The notes beneath the pieces are model-generated. The model worked only from the letters and a program-made list of their open reading frames with translations, searched no databases and was not told the origin of the DNA. Below are positions 8,049 through 17,042 of a stretch of DNA of 64,000 nt, piece by piece. The stretch comes from Dickeya chrysanthemi NCPPB 402 (GTDB lineage: Bacteria; Pseudomonadota; Gammaproteobacteria; Enterobacterales; Enterobacteriaceae). Position numbers and translations under genes: made by a program. The stretch is taken from the NCBI RefSeq assembly GCF_000406105.1, contig NZ_CM001974.1, positions 468,186 to 532,185 on the forward strand, in the 5' to 3' direction. Position 1 is the first letter of the stretch, and the number at the start of each line of letters is the position of its first letter.

Positions 8049-8876
8049 ATGTGGAACTATTCCGAAAAAGTGAAAGACCATTTTTTTAATCCCCGCAACG
8101 CCCGGGTGGTGGCGGAAGCCAACGCCGTGGGCGATGTCGGTTCGCTCAGTTGCGGCGATGCCCTGCGGCTGATGTTGCGCGTCGATCCAGACAGCGAAAC
8201 CATCCTCGACGCCGGGTTTCAGACGTTCGGCTGCGGCAGCGCCATCGCGTCGTCTTCGGCGCTGACGGAGCTGATTATCGGCCGCACCCTGCGGGAAGCG
8301 GAACAGGTCACCAACCAGCAGATTGCCGATTATCTCGACGGTCTGCCGCCGGAAAAAATGCATTGTTCGGTGATGGGACAGGAAGCGTTGCGGGTGGCGA
8401 TCGCCAACTACCGTGGCGAAACGCTGGAGGACGATCACGAGGAAGGCGCGCTGATCTGTAAATGTTTTGCGGTGGATGAAGGGCAGATCCGCCGCGCGGT
8501 GGTGGCAAACGGCCTGACGACGTTGCAGGAGGTAATCCATTACACCAAAGCGGGCGGCGGTTGCAGCGCCTGTCATGAAAAGATCGAACTGGCGCTGGCG
8601 CAGATCCTGAGCGAGCACCAGACGACGCCGGCTGCGGCGGCAATCGTGGTGAGGGATGCGCGCTGGCAACAGGTGGCGGAGGCGGTGGCGGAACTCCGGC
8701 CGCACATTCAGGCCGACGGCGGCGATATGTCGCTGGTGAACGTCAGCGAGCGTCAGGTCACGGTGAGCCTGTCCGGCAGTTGCAGCGGTTGCATGATGAC
8801 CGATATGACGCTGGCCTGGCTGCAACAGAAGCTGGTGGAGCGTACCGGGCAGTATATGGACGTGGTAGCGGCGTAA
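8049..8876 (+). CDS. nifU: NifU, Fe-S cluster scaffold for nitrogenase
   Basis: NifU (275 residues) assembles Fe-S clusters from sulfur delivered by NifS and passes them to NifH and NifB. It shows the three-part layout of the family. An IscU-like N-terminal domain has Cys35, Cys62 and Cys106 (plus the essential Asp37). The central permanent [2Fe-2S] domain has Cys137, Cys139, Cys172 and Cys175. A C-terminal Nfu domain has Cys245-x2-Cys248 in [22 protein letters not shown] ribosome-binding region precedes the ATG. First gene of the nifUSVWZM unit with its own promoter. Confidence 0.97.
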   Translation: MWNYSEKVKDHFFNPRNARVVAEANAVGDVGSLSCGDALRLMLRVDPDSETILDAGFQTFGCGSAIASSSALTELIIGRTLREAEQVTNQQIADYLDGLPPEKMHCSVMGQEALRVAIANYRGETLEDDHEEGALICKCFAVDEGQIRRAVVANGLTTLQEVIHYTKAGGGCSACHEKIELALAQILSEHQTTPAAAAIVVRDARWQQVAEAVAELRPHIQADGGDMSLVNVSERQVTVSLSGSCSGCMMTDMTLAWLQQKLVERTGQYMDVVAA

Positions 8877-8912
8877 ATGGCCGTCAGGCATGACAGGCAT
8901 GAGGAAAAAACC

Positions 8913-10157
8913 ATGAATAACGTGTATCCGGACAAAAAAAACGGTCCAGACAAGAAAATCTATCTGGACAACAACGCCACCACCCGGCTTGACCCGATGG
9001 TGCTGGAAGCGATGCTGCCGTTTCTGACCGAACACTACGGCAACCCGTCGTCGATCCACGATTTCGGCACGCCGTGCCGCGGTGCGCTGGAACGGGCGCG
9101 CCAGCAGGTCGCCAGCTTGCTGGGGGCGCGTTATGACAGCGAGATCCTGTTTACCTCCTGTGCCACCGAAGCGACGTCCACCGCCATTTACTCCGCGGTG
9201 AATCTGGCGCCGGAACGGCGTGAAATCATCACCACCGCGGTGGAGCACCCGGCCACGCTGGAGGTGTGCGAGCATCTGGCGCGGCAGGGCTATACCATTC
9301 ACCGGCTGGCGGTGTCGCCGCAGGGTGAGCTGGATCTGGCACAATACCGCCGCCTGCTGAGCGATCGCGTCGCGCTGGTCAGCGTGATGTGGGCCAACAA
9401 TGAAACCGGGGTGGTATTCCCGGTGCCGGAGATGGCGGCGCTGGCGCATGAACACGGCGTATTGTTTCACTGCGACGCGGTACAGGCGGTGGGCAAGATC
9501 CCGATGGTACTGTCCGCTACCGATATCGACATGCTTTCCTGCTCGGCGCACAAGATCCACGGCCCGAAAGGCGTGGGTTGCCTGTATCTGCGCCGTAACA
9601 CGCGTTTTCGTCCACTGCTGCGCGGCGGGCATCAGGAGCGCGGCCGACGCGCCGGCACGGAAAATATCGCCGGAATTGTCGGCATGGGCAGCGCCTGCGA
9701 ACTGGCGGAAGTGCACTTGCCGATGATGACGGCGGCGGTGGCGCCGCTGCGCGATACCTTGCAGAGCGAACTGGTGCGGCGCATTCCCAGCGTAATGGTG
9801 ATGGGCGACGGGCAGCCGCGTACTCCCAACACCCTCAATATGGCGTTCGAATTTATCGAAGGGGAAGCGATTCTGCTGCTGATGAACCATGTCGGCATCG
9901 CCGCTTCCAGCGGCAGCGCCTGCACGTCCGGCTCGCTGGAGCCGTCGCACGTGATGCGGGCGATGGACATTCCCTACACCGCCGCCCACGGCAGTATCCG
10001 TTTCTCGCTGTCGCGCTATACCCGCGAAAAAGAGATCGACTATGTGATTGAGCAACTGCCGCCGATTATCGCCCGGCTGAGAACACTGTCGCCTTACTGG
10101 CAGCAGGACAAACCGGCGGCGTTGGCCGGGACGACATTCGCGCCGACCTACGGCTAA
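8913..10157 (+). CDS. nifS: NifS, cysteine desulfurase
   Basis: A PLP-dependent desulfurase (414 residues) that takes sulfur from L-cysteine for cluster assembly on NifU. Lys214 in SCSAHKIHGPKG binds PLP, and Cys337 in ASSGSACTSGSLEPSH is the persulfide-forming residue of the flexible loop. The ATG at 8913 has GAGGA in front. The protein starts about 13 residues before the usual YLDNNATTR beginning because of a short Asn/Lys-rich leader (MNNVYPDKKNGPDK), which is a little unusual; a start closer to the core is not available as ATG. Confidence 0.97.
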   Translation: MNNVYPDKKNGPDKKIYLDNNATTRLDPMVLEAMLPFLTEHYGNPSSIHDFGTPCRGALERARQQVASLLGARYDSEILFTSCATEATSTAIYSAVNLAPERREIITTAVEHPATLEVCEHLARQGYTIHRLAVSPQGELDLAQYRRLLSDRVALVSVMWANNETGVVFPVPEMAALAHEHGVLFHCDAVQAVGKIPMVLSATDIDMLSCSAHKIHGPKGVGCLYLRRNTRFRPLLRGGHQERGRRAGTENIAGIVGMGSACELAEVHLPMMTAAVAPLRDTLQSELVRRIPSVMVMGDGQPRTPNTLNMAFEFIEGEAILLLMNHVGIAASSGSACTSGSLEPSHVMRAMDIPYTAAHGSIRFSLSRYTREKEIDYVIEQLPPIIARLRTLSPYWQQDKPAALAGTTFAPTYG

Positions 10158-10169
10158 GGGGGACGAGTG

Positions 10170-11318
10170 ATGGAACAGGTGATCATCAACGACACCACCC
10201 TGCGCGATGGCGAGCAAAGCCCGGGGGTGGCGTTTCGAGCCTGCGAAAAGCTGGCGATTGCCGAGTCGCTGGCGGAGGCGGGCGTACCGGCGCTGGAGAT
10301 CGGCACGCCGGCGATGGGGGCAGAAGAGCGCTCGCGCATGGCGCTGGTGAGACGGCGGCTGCCGGGCATCGTGATGATGGCCTGGTGCCGGATGAATGAA
10401 GATGAAATCCGTCAGAGCGCCGATCTGGGTATGGACTGGGTCGATATTTCGGTGCCGTCGTCCGACCGGTTGCGGCAACAGAAACTGCGTCAACCACTTT
10501 CCACGCTGCTGTCCCGATTGTCGGCGTTGATTGTGCTGGCGCGTCAGTGCGGGCTGCGGGTGAGCGTCGGTTGTGAAGATGCCTCGCGCGCCGGCGACGA
10601 CACGCTGCGTCAACTGGCGCAGACGGCGCAGGCGGCGGGCGCACAACGGCTGCGCTTCGCCGATACGCTGGGCGTGTTGGACCCGTTCGCCACTTACGAG
10701 CGGATTCAGGCGCTGCGCCAGTGCTGGCCCGGCGAGATCGAGATGCATGCCCATAACGATTTGGGGCTGGCGACCGCCAACACGCTGGCGGCGGTGCGCG
10801 CGGGGGCGACTCACGTCAACACCACCGTGCTGGGATTGGGCGAACGGGCGGGCAACGCGGCGCTGGAGTCGGTGGCGCTCGGGTTGCAGCGCTGCCTCGG
10901 GCGCGCAAGCGGCATTTGTTTCGAGCGTTTGCCTGCGTTGTGTCAACAGGTGGCTAACGCAGCGCAGCGCCCGATCGATAGGCAACAACCGCTGGTGGGG
11001 GAGCAGGTGTTCACCCATGAGTCCGGGGTGCATGTGGCGGCGCTATTGCATGACCGGGAAAGCTATCAGGGTATCGATCCGCACCTGATGGGGCGGGAAT
11101 TCCGGCTGGTGCTGGGCAAGCATTCCGGCCGTCAGGCGGTGGGCGGCGTGTTCGCCCGCCTGGGCTACGGGCTTGATGCGCAGCAGGTCGACGCGTTGCT
11201 CGACGTAGTACGCATGTTTGCGGAAAACGAAAAACGCAACCCACGGGATAACGAACTGCGAGCGATTTATCAGGATCTGTTTGGCGACAGTTTGGCGTTG
11301 TGCCGTCTGGGAGGGTGA
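10170..11318 (+). CDS. nifV: Homocitrate synthase NifV
   Basis: NifV (382 residues) condenses acetyl-CoA with 2-oxoglutarate to give homocitrate, the organic ligand of FeMo-cofactor. HMGL-like TIM-barrel motifs are clear: [16 protein letters not shown] at the start, [16 protein letters not shown] (metal-binding His residues) and the later [10 protein letters not shown] and [13 protein letters not shown] at 10167 sits one codon before the ATG at 10170; the ATG is preferred. It is 12 bp after nifS and followed at once by nifW. Confidence 0.96.
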   Translation: MEQVIINDTTLRDGEQSPGVAFRACEKLAIAESLAEAGVPALEIGTPAMGAEERSRMALVRRRLPGIVMMAWCRMNEDEIRQSADLGMDWVDISVPSSDRLRQQKLRQPLSTLLSRLSALIVLARQCGLRVSVGCEDASRAGDDTLRQLAQTAQAAGAQRLRFADTLGVLDPFATYERIQALRQCWPGEIEMHAHNDLGLATANTLAAVRAGATHVNTTVLGLGERAGNAALESVALGLQRCLGRASGICFERLPALCQQVANAAQRPIDRQQPLVGEQVFTHESGVHVAALLHDRESYQGIDPHLMGREFRLVLGKHSGRQAVGGVFARLGYGLDAQQVDALLDVVRMFAENEKRNPRDNELRAIYQDLFGDSLALCRLGG

Positions 11319-11322
11319 GGCG

Positions 11323-11592
11323 ATGGAATGGTTCTACCGTTTGCCGGGAGTACAGGCGTTGCAGGGTGCCGACGCCTTTTTTGCCTTTTTCGAGGTGCCG
11401 TACGACATCGACCAGCTAAACCGGTGTCAGGTGCCGGTGCTGCGCGAGTTTCGCCGTCGGCTGATGGCGGCGGTGCCGCTGCGTAATGCGCTGGATGATG
11501 TGCAAAACGCCGACTGGCAATTGGCGCGTCGGCTGCTGGCGGAGAGTTATCAGCAATCGGTGGGGAGACGTCGCGATGACGCCGAAATTTGA
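11323..11592 (+). CDS. nifW: NifW, nitrogenase stabilising protein
   Basis: An 89-residue NifW-family protein; NifW associates with the MoFe protein and is thought to protect it or aid its maturation under oxygen. Recognisable features are MEWFYRLPGVQAL at the start and FFEVPYD with a conserved Cys after it (LNRCQVPVLREF). The start ATG at 11323 has GGGAGGGTGAGG in front, overlapping the nifV stop region. The 3' end overlaps nifZ by 17 bp. Confidence 0.92.
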   Translation: MEWFYRLPGVQALQGADAFFAFFEVPYDIDQLNRCQVPVLREFRRRLMAAVPLRNALDDVQNADWQLARRLLAESYQQSVGRRRDDAEI

Positions 11593-12019
11593 GTGCGGCG
11601 ATGCCGTGCGGGTGGTGCGCGCACTGCGTAACGACGGCACGTTCGTCGGGCGGGCGCGCGGTGAGTTGCTGGTGCGCCGCGGCAGTGTCGGTTATGTACG
11701 CGAGTGGGGGGTATTTTTGCAGGATCAGATAGTCTACCAGGTGCATTTTCTCGATCGGGATCGGGTGGTCGGTTGCCGTGAGTCAGAGCTGATCGACGCC
11801 GATCGCCCCTGGCTGGCGGGAGATTTCCAGTACGGCGATCGGGTGTGCAGCACGCAGCCGCTGGCGATCAAGGGCGATATCGTGGTGACGATGGGCCAGC
11901 AGGGCGAAGTGCTGGCGACCGCGCAGGGGGAGCGGGGCGACAGTTGCATCGTGCTGTTCGGCGAGCGGCAGTTTCAGGTGCCGGTATCGGCGCTATACAA
12001 CCTGGAGGTGGAGGAATGA
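11576..12019 (+). CDS. nifZ: NifZ, P-cluster maturation protein
   Basis: NifZ (147 residues) acts with NifH in forming the second P-cluster of NifDK. The family signature is two short repeated beta-rich modules, seen as FECGDAVRVVRALRNDGT and again as FQYGDRVCSTQPLAIKGD, with VGYVREWG between them. It starts within nifW (ATG at 11576, GGGGAGA before it) and its last bases overlap nifM, so the W-Z-M block is tightly coupled. Confidence 0.93.
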   Translation: MTPKFECGDAVRVVRALRNDGTFVGRARGELLVRRGSVGYVREWGVFLQDQIVYQVHFLDRDRVVGCRESELIDADRPWLAGDFQYGDRVCSTQPLAIKGDIVVTMGQQGEVLATAQGERGDSCIVLFGERQFQVPVSALYNLEVEE

Positions 12020-12819
12020 CCGGGCGAGACAGCATGGCGACGCCGGCCTGGCAGCGCTTTAGCCGTCTGCGGCTGGCGAAGGCCCACTGGCATTGTTTGC
12101 CGGAGCAGCTACCCGCGCCGGAAAGACCGCGCTTTGAGCATCAGTTGCAGCGTCAGCTGGCACTGGAGCAGGCGGTGACGGCGGCGGCTCGTCAACAGTC
12201 GCTGACGGCGACCAGCGCGCAGTTGCAGCAGGTGGCGCAACAACTGGCGGAGGAACTGACCTGTGCCGGGTTTTCCGCCGACGAACAGCAGGCCATTGTA
12301 TGGCATCACGCGTTAATGGAACTGCAACTGGCGAGCGTCGGCGCACAGGCTGATGAACCGCAACCGGCTGAAATTCGGGGTTGGTATCGACAGCACGCAG
12401 ACCGGTTTTGCCGACCGGAACAGCGCTTGACCCGCCATCTGTTGCTGACCGTCGATGATAACCGCCTGGCGGTTGATCACCAGATGGCCGGGGTACTGCG
12501 TCAGTTGCGTGCCGATCCGGACGGCTTCGCGTCGCTGGCGCAGCGCCATTCTCACTGCCCGACTGCGCTGGACGGCGGCCTGCTGGGGTGGGTCAGCCGC
12601 GGCCTATTGTTTTCGGCGCTGGAGCATTGTCTGTTTGCGCTGGCGGCAGGAGAGTTAAGCGCACCGGTGGAGACCGAACTGGGTTTGCATCTGCTGCGCT
12701 GTGAGGCGATTCGCCCGGCGGCACCGTTGCCGGAAGCGGAAGCACTGGTTAAAGCGGGTGATTATCTGCGGTCGCAACGCCGACAGCAGCGTCAGCGCCA
12801 ATGGTTGCGGACGTTGTAG
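12016..12819 (+). CDS. nifM: NifM, peptidyl-prolyl isomerase for NifH maturation
   Basis: NifM (267 residues) is needed for folding and activity of the Fe protein NifH. The N-terminal half is a helical region with many Gln/Leu. Residues about 138-235 form a parvulin (PpiC/Rotamase) domain: RLTRHLLLTVDD, FASLAQRHSHCPTALDGGLLGWVSRG and APVETELGLHLLRCEAI. The ATG overlaps the nifZ stop (ATGAC context, GGAGGTGGAGG before it). Last gene of the nifUSVWZM unit; in Klebsiella nifF would follow, but here the 8-kb island intervenes. Confidence 0.94.
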   Translation: MTGRDSMATPAWQRFSRLRLAKAHWHCLPEQLPAPERPRFEHQLQRQLALEQAVTAAARQQSLTATSAQLQQVAQQLAEELTCAGFSADEQQAIVWHHALMELQLASVGAQADEPQPAEIRGWYRQHADRFCRPEQRLTRHLLLTVDDNRLAVDHQMAGVLRQLRADPDGFASLAQRHSHCPTALDGGLLGWVSRGLLFSALEHCLFALAAGELSAPVETELGLHLLRCEAIRPAAPLPEAEALVKAGDYLRSQRRQQRQRQWLRTL

Positions 12820-12837
12820 AAGACCGCTGGCAAACCC

Positions 12838-12886
12838 TTAGTGGACACGCGACCAAGTGAATAAACTCTCAAGCAAAAGGCGACAC
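12838..12886 (+). repeat. Left 49-bp direct repeat bordering the island
   Basis: Starts TTAGTGGACACGCGAC 18 bp after the nifM stop and matches 43 of 49 bases of the copy at 20962-21010 in the same orientation. The two copies bracket the AT-rich six-gene block. The motif could be an IS end or an old insertion scar; no transposase gene remains near it. Confidence 0.8.
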
Positions 12887-13261
12887 ACATGGCAAAACCG
12901 GTATTAACCCGCAAGAGGCCCGGGTTGTATGCGGGCCAGTGGGGGATTTTAAACTTTTGCTTTGACATGGGAGCTGATTGTTAAAACGAAGGTAACGATC
13001 AGATCCGCCAATCACCTGAAAGTTCGATTTATTCAACAAAACCCAATCGCTGTTGAATTTCTCTGTCCATAGCGAGCCATTATAGTGAAACGATGTCTAT
13101 GAATCACACAAATTAGATAGTAGAAAATTTTTATATACGGACTGAATATTAATACGTTATTTGTATAGGCTTGCCTCTAGCTATAAAATCAAAATGTCAA
13201 CGTAAGGTACAATTTTAATTACAGTTTCTCTTAAATCTGTACTGCCTATAATCGTGATCGA
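12887..13261. other. AT-rich non-coding segment at the left edge of the island
   Basis: 375 bp with no convincing gene. GC falls from the nif level to AT-rich within it. A short GGCCCG/CGGGCC inverted repeat occurs near 12919-12939, without a T-run. Confidence 0.5.
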
Positions 13262-13289
13262 AAAATAACTCCGGAGTCTTTCCGGAGTT
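13262..13289 (-). terminator. Rho-independent terminator of the island operon
   Basis: Stem AACTCCGGA / TCCGGAGTT (13267-13275 and 13281-13289) with a 5-nt loop, followed on the minus strand by ATTTTT. It lies 8 bp after the stop of the cytidylyltransferase gene, so the minus-strand operon ends here. Confidence 0.85.
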
Positions 13290-13296
13290 AATTAAA

Positions 13297-14022
13297 TTAT
13301 ACATTAGGATAAATTTTATGGTAAAGGCTGATATCCGATGGAGTGTCAACTTCTCCCCAGGGATATTCATTCTTAGTTCCAAACACATGATGACCACTAT
13401 TGAGGAGCTTAGAAAATAGATTTGTCATGTCGATGTTATCTATTTCATTTTGACTCAGCGATGAAATGAAATTTTCAATCCAACTCCATGCTTGCGGAGT
13501 GATTTTAAAAAGCCCCATGTATTGACCTTGAACTTCATCAAGACTTTTAATTCGCCCTCCAATACCCACGATTCTTCCATTATCTATTTTGAAACTTTCG
13601 AGATCGGATAGAGGATCTTCGTTTCGCTTCTTCCATAATTCCACCGCATTTGGATCATAGGTTAGGTTAATATCACCAGTGCTTTTTATTAGGGATTCAA
13701 CCAAATGGTGAGAATAAAAAATATCGCCGTAGCTTACAAGACAGGTTTCTGTCTTAAGCCACTCACGGGCACATAGTAATGAGCTGAAAATACTTGTTCT
13801 TTCCCAGTTTTTATTGATAAATAGCTGGTTTACGTAAGGTTTAATCATCTCACTGCGATAACCACCTACGGCTGCAATCTTATTAACTCCACCTTTCCTT
13901 AAAGAATCGATCGCGCGTTGTAGCAATGATTGACCATTTAGTTCAACCAGCGACTTAGGTTTTTCATTTGTAATATCACCAAGGCGGCTTCCACGGCCAG
14001 CCACTAATAAAATACCTTTCAT
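13297..14022 (-). CDS. Phosphocholine/phosphonate-type cytidylyltransferase (NTP transferase)
   Basis: A 241-residue nucleotidyltransferase of the LicC/PntC-like group, expected to join CTP with a phosphorylated (or phosphonate) alcohol to make a CDP-alcohol. The G-x-G-x-R loop is at 9-14 (GRGSRL), the PK lysine at 23, a metal-binding Asp at 100 (SYGDIFY), and the C-terminal WGEVDTPSDI motif is typical of phosphocholine-type rather than sugar-1-phosphate enzymes. The ATG at 14022 is chosen because GGAG precedes it and the family starts directly with MKGILL; the upstream gene ends 1 bp before. Last gene of the six-gene operon. The true substrate is unknown; a sugar nucleotidyltransferase is the alternative. 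Confidence 0.8.
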   Translation of the reverse strand: MKGILLVAGRGSRLGDITNEKPKSLVELNGQSLLQRAIDSLRKGGVNKIAAVGGYRSEMIKPYVNQLFINKNWERTSIFSSLLCAREWLKTETCLVSYGDIFYSHHLVESLIKSTGDINLTYDPNAVELWKKRNEDPLSDLESFKIDNGRIVGIGGRIKSLDEVQGQYMGLFKITPQAWSWIENFISSLSQNEIDNIDMTNLFSKLLNSGHHVFGTKNEYPWGEVDTPSDISLYHKIYPNV

Positions 14023-14023
14023 G

Positions 14024-14638
14024 CTATTCCGCTCCAAATATATCCTTGATTGTTTTAACATCATGAGGCATGGCTATGTTTTCTCTCTCAGGGTGCCACA
14101 TAATCAGATGTATCTTTCTTTTTCTATCACTTACAGATTCAATAAAACCTTCTGCGGTCTTGCTTGTAACAGTGAATCCTTCAGGAATATGTCTAAACCC
14201 ATAATTATGAAAAGAGTTTACTTCTATTTCTGTATCTATTTCTGTATCGTGAATTGAAATCTTATGCCGGGTAGCTACGTGTCCAGTAACAGGGATGATG
14301 GAACCACCAAAATGGCTTAGTACAGCTTGCATACCCCGGCAAACGCCATATATTGGTTTGGAATATTTAAGAGCCCACTCCAGGGCACGAACCTCAGTCA
14401 AATCTCTTGCATCCTGCTCGCCGCTTATTGCGTAACAATCACCGCCACCGCTGAAAATCACGCCTTCAGGATGAGATAGCAGTAATATTTTTTCTGCTAA
14501 ATCAGCATCGTTTGGTAGATAGAGAGGTATCAGTCCACATGCCTGCATGAGCGACAACCAACGTTGGTCGAGGGTATCTCGCCATTCGTGACGTGAAGGC
14601 TCATACAATCGCATCATCGTAATAGCGACATGTTTCAT
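14024..14638 (-). CDS. Class I glutamine amidotransferase-like (C26) hydrolase
   Basis: A 204-residue protein with the class I glutaminase triad: Cys100 in YGVCRGMQ, His182 and Glu184 in WHPERE, plus His144 in NSFHNYG as in gamma-glutamyl hydrolases of the PuuD group. It could hydrolyse a gamma-glutamyl-protected intermediate, as PuuD does, or supply ammonia from glutamine to the ATP-grasp partner. It is somewhat shorter than PuuD (about 254 residues). Its start overlaps the stop of the dikinase gene by 4 bp (ATGA), and it is followed at once by the cytidylyltransferase, so all three are one translation unit. Cytoplasmic. Confidence 0.8.
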   Translation of the reverse strand: MKHVAITMMRLYEPSRHEWRDTLDQRWLSLMQACGLIPLYLPNDADLAEKILLLSHPEGVIFSGGGDCYAISGEQDARDLTEVRALEWALKYSKPIYGVCRGMQAVLSHFGGSIIPVTGHVATRHKISIHDTEIDTEIEVNSFHNYGFRHIPEGFTVTSKTAEGFIESVSDRKRKIHLIMWHPERENIAMPHDVKTIKDIFGAE

Positions 14639-16980
14639 GAGAGTATCTCTACTCGGCTGGCCGCACAGTCCATCAGCAACCGTTGCGCGCCTGCAAGGCG
14701 GTTTAGCGCCCTTTCACCTATACCGATAACGGCGGGAATGCCGAATTCTCTGGCTCGGATAGACATATGTGAATTTTCTCCGCCGTAAGCCGTAATGAAT
14801 CCACTGATGCGACGGGTGAAAATCCAGTCAAAGCCGGGATCAGCATTTTCAATTAAAACAATAGTCCCCTCTATATCGTCAGAATGTGTATTTCCTGCTG
14901 TTAGAACTCGCACAGATGCTTCGGCCCTTTCTTTAGTGATGAAATTAGGTTTGGCAACATTAATTTCATGGGCGTACAGTGCATTAGCTGAGTCAATAAT
15001 TGAGGGAGATCGTAAGCGACTCTTTGACTGCCAAATACGTTTATTTTCCTTTGCAACTGCATCGATACCATCGATATCACAGTATTTTTCATTGATGAAG
15101 TAATTTAGCGGGCTGTGACTTAATGTATCCCGATCAATGCGATGTAGTGCTCCCCATGCAGTAAGCGCGCTCAGAGCTTCAGAGACGAAAGCACCATAAA
15201 GATATTTGACCTTTTCTCGTGCCTCTACTGCATTGAGCGCGAAGGTGAAGAATTGTTTTACATGTATGTCCATTCCACAATGATGAAAAGCCTTTTGGAT
15301 GCTGAGTAACAACTCACGAGAATCAGAAGTATTTTCCGCTGTTCTCACCGGTCTGACAGGTGGCGATAGCCAGTCAAAATATGAATCTGGACTTTCATCA
15401 TAGCGAGCCACGTGTATATCATAAGTACCCGGACGAATATGACCATGTTTTCTCAAAAACAGTTTTTTATCTAAAAGGCAGAAGTCATCGGATAATTCCT
15501 GTCCAACCGTGCGGGCGCGCGATAAGAAATTATCGGTATATCCCTGAGGAACAATATTTTCCTGCTCTAAAGATTTTAATATGCTAGTAGCAATAAAGGC
15601 AGCTCGTGCTGAGCCAGCAAATATTTCGCCTATAACACTGGCATTACTGAGTGCGATACGGAAATGCTGTAACGGGTCTGTATCACGCAATCCTTTTCCT
15701 TTTAACTCATTTAAATTCTGCTCAATTCTGGGGAGCAACCGAAGATCGTTAGCGAATGGACCATTGTCTGAAATAATGTGTTCCGTCAACTTCAGTAATT
15801 CATCCAGATATAGTGAGATCTCTGCTTTATTTAAATTTTTTAACGCTGGTTGTGACGACGCACTCTTCAATGTGAGAGAAGGTGTAAAGCAAGTTGGTAC
15901 AATGGCAAACTCAATTTTGTCGTGCAAAGCTGGATGCTGAGCAAGATGATGACAGCTAGTATTTACTACAGAAGAAACGATGTCGTGTGGCATTGATGCC
16001 GGAATGAATGACTCAATACTATAGGGAATGACGATATAGGGTGTACCCGCAAATGATGACATCAGCTTGTGACCCCGCATATCACGGTAACCATAGCGGA
16101 AACGAGCGGAAGCCCAATTTAGGTCGGTTATTAAGTATTTATAAAGATCAAACGCCAGTGTACGTGGTTTGACGCCAATGATTTCTGCCGGATTCCAGTC
16201 AGGCATTATGCCAAACAACGCGATTTTTTCCGTGTGTCCAGCTTGTAAGCGATCACATGCCTCTTTTAGCGACTTCGTCTCTTTTCTAATGAGTTTGAGA
16301 AATTCATGGTCTGAGCCAGGAGTGTTAAGCGCTGTCATTGGGCGTACCTGAAACAGCACCGGACCTTCTTTCGTTATCGCGAATTCAATGTCCAGTGCGG
16401 TCTGGGCCGTAATCAGTTGTACCTCCTGTAACAGCGCTATCATGCCTTTCAATACAGGGGGTTCATTTGCCACTTCATCTTTCAATGCAATCCATGACAG
16501 TACGTTTTCGCTACCTGAAGTTACACCGTCAGTCTGCCCGTCAACAGTGTAGTTTATGACATAATAGGGCAAGCCGGTTTCGGGATCGCGCGTCATTGCT
16601 ACGCCACAAGCTAAAACATCCTGAGCCATTTTCTGTACTAATACTTCGTCCTCTGCAAGGGCACCATTATATGAGGCGATAACGTGAGATATCGCTGAGC
16701 ATAATTCTGTCTCACCATTAACATTTGTAATAGAGTCATATTCCCCCGCTCCTGACTGTCCAGACCGATCTTCATTTCGGCAACTTGAACGAACAATCAG
16801 ATTATCAGCCCCCAAGCTATTGATGATATTTTCAATGACCAGTGCTGAGTTTTCTTGCCATTTTCTGACAGTAAAACGGTACAACGGCATTATTGTTGCG
16901 CTACTGAGAATTGGCGTGAGTTTTGCCAACGTCCCAGCTTTACCATCAAAAGAGAAGGTGGTTAAACGGGTGGACTCCAT
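14635..16980 (-). CDS. PEP-synthase/rifampin-phosphotransferase-like dikinase
   Basis: A 781-residue protein with two recognisable ends. The N-terminal PPDK ATP-binding domain shows VRSSCRNEDRSGQSGAGEYD at 63-82, VQKMAQDVLACGVAMTRDPETG, and EFAITKEGPVLFQVRPM. A C-terminal swivelling phosphohistidine domain has His738 in GGENSHMSIRAREFGIPAVIG. The PEP/pyruvate TIM-barrel of true PEP synthase is absent; about 450 residues of unassigned sequence lie between the domains. This is the layout of rifampin phosphotransferase, where ATP gives its beta-phosphate through a His to a small-molecule hydroxyl. I infer that it phosphorylates the alcohol that the cytidylyltransferase then activates. Ribosome-binding site AAGGAAAG precedes the ATG. 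Confidence 0.8.
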   Translation of the reverse strand: MESTRLTTFSFDGKAGTLAKLTPILSSATIMPLYRFTVRKWQENSALVIENIINSLGADNLIVRSSCRNEDRSGQSGAGEYDSITNVNGETELCSAISHVIASYNGALAEDEVLVQKMAQDVLACGVAMTRDPETGLPYYVINYTVDGQTDGVTSGSENVLSWIALKDEVANEPPVLKGMIALLQEVQLITAQTALDIEFAITKEGPVLFQVRPMTALNTPGSDHEFLKLIRKETKSLKEACDRLQAGHTEKIALFGIMPDWNPAEIIGVKPRTLAFDLYKYLITDLNWASARFRYGYRDMRGHKLMSSFAGTPYIVIPYSIESFIPASMPHDIVSSVVNTSCHHLAQHPALHDKIEFAIVPTCFTPSLTLKSASSQPALKNLNKAEISLYLDELLKLTEHIISDNGPFANDLRLLPRIEQNLNELKGKGLRDTDPLQHFRIALSNASVIGEIFAGSARAAFIATSILKSLEQENIVPQGYTDNFLSRARTVGQELSDDFCLLDKKLFLRKHGHIRPGTYDIHVARYDESPDSYFDWLSPPVRPVRTAENTSDSRELLLSIQKAFHHCGMDIHVKQFFTFALNAVEAREKVKYLYGAFVSEALSALTAWGALHRIDRDTLSHSPLNYFINEKYCDIDGIDAVAKENKRIWQSKSRLRSPSIIDSANALYAHEINVAKPNFITKERAEASVRVLTAGNTHSDDIEGTIVLIENADPGFDWIFTRRISGFITAYGGENSHMSIRAREFGIPAVIGIGERALNRLAGAQRLLMDCAASRVEILS

Positions 16981-17042
16981 TTCTACTTTCCTTTTAATCT
17001 CATTGTGAACGTCAGGTGACGGAGGAATAATTGTTTGGCTAA

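Noticed and set aside
8022..11033. A 1003-codon open frame on the minus strand across nifU, nifS and nifV
   Set aside because: It is the antisense of three certain nif genes in GC-rich DNA. Its protein is rich in Arg, His and Gln with no domain, as expected for a shadow frame.
12919..12939. Possible terminator after nifM (GGCCCG/CGGGCC)
   Set aside because: Only six base pairs, a nine-base loop and no following T-run; not listed as a terminator.
14635..16980. Calling the dikinase a true PEP synthase or PEP mutase
   Set aside because: The PEP/pyruvate-binding TIM barrel is missing, and there is no EDK-x5-NS motif of PEP mutase.
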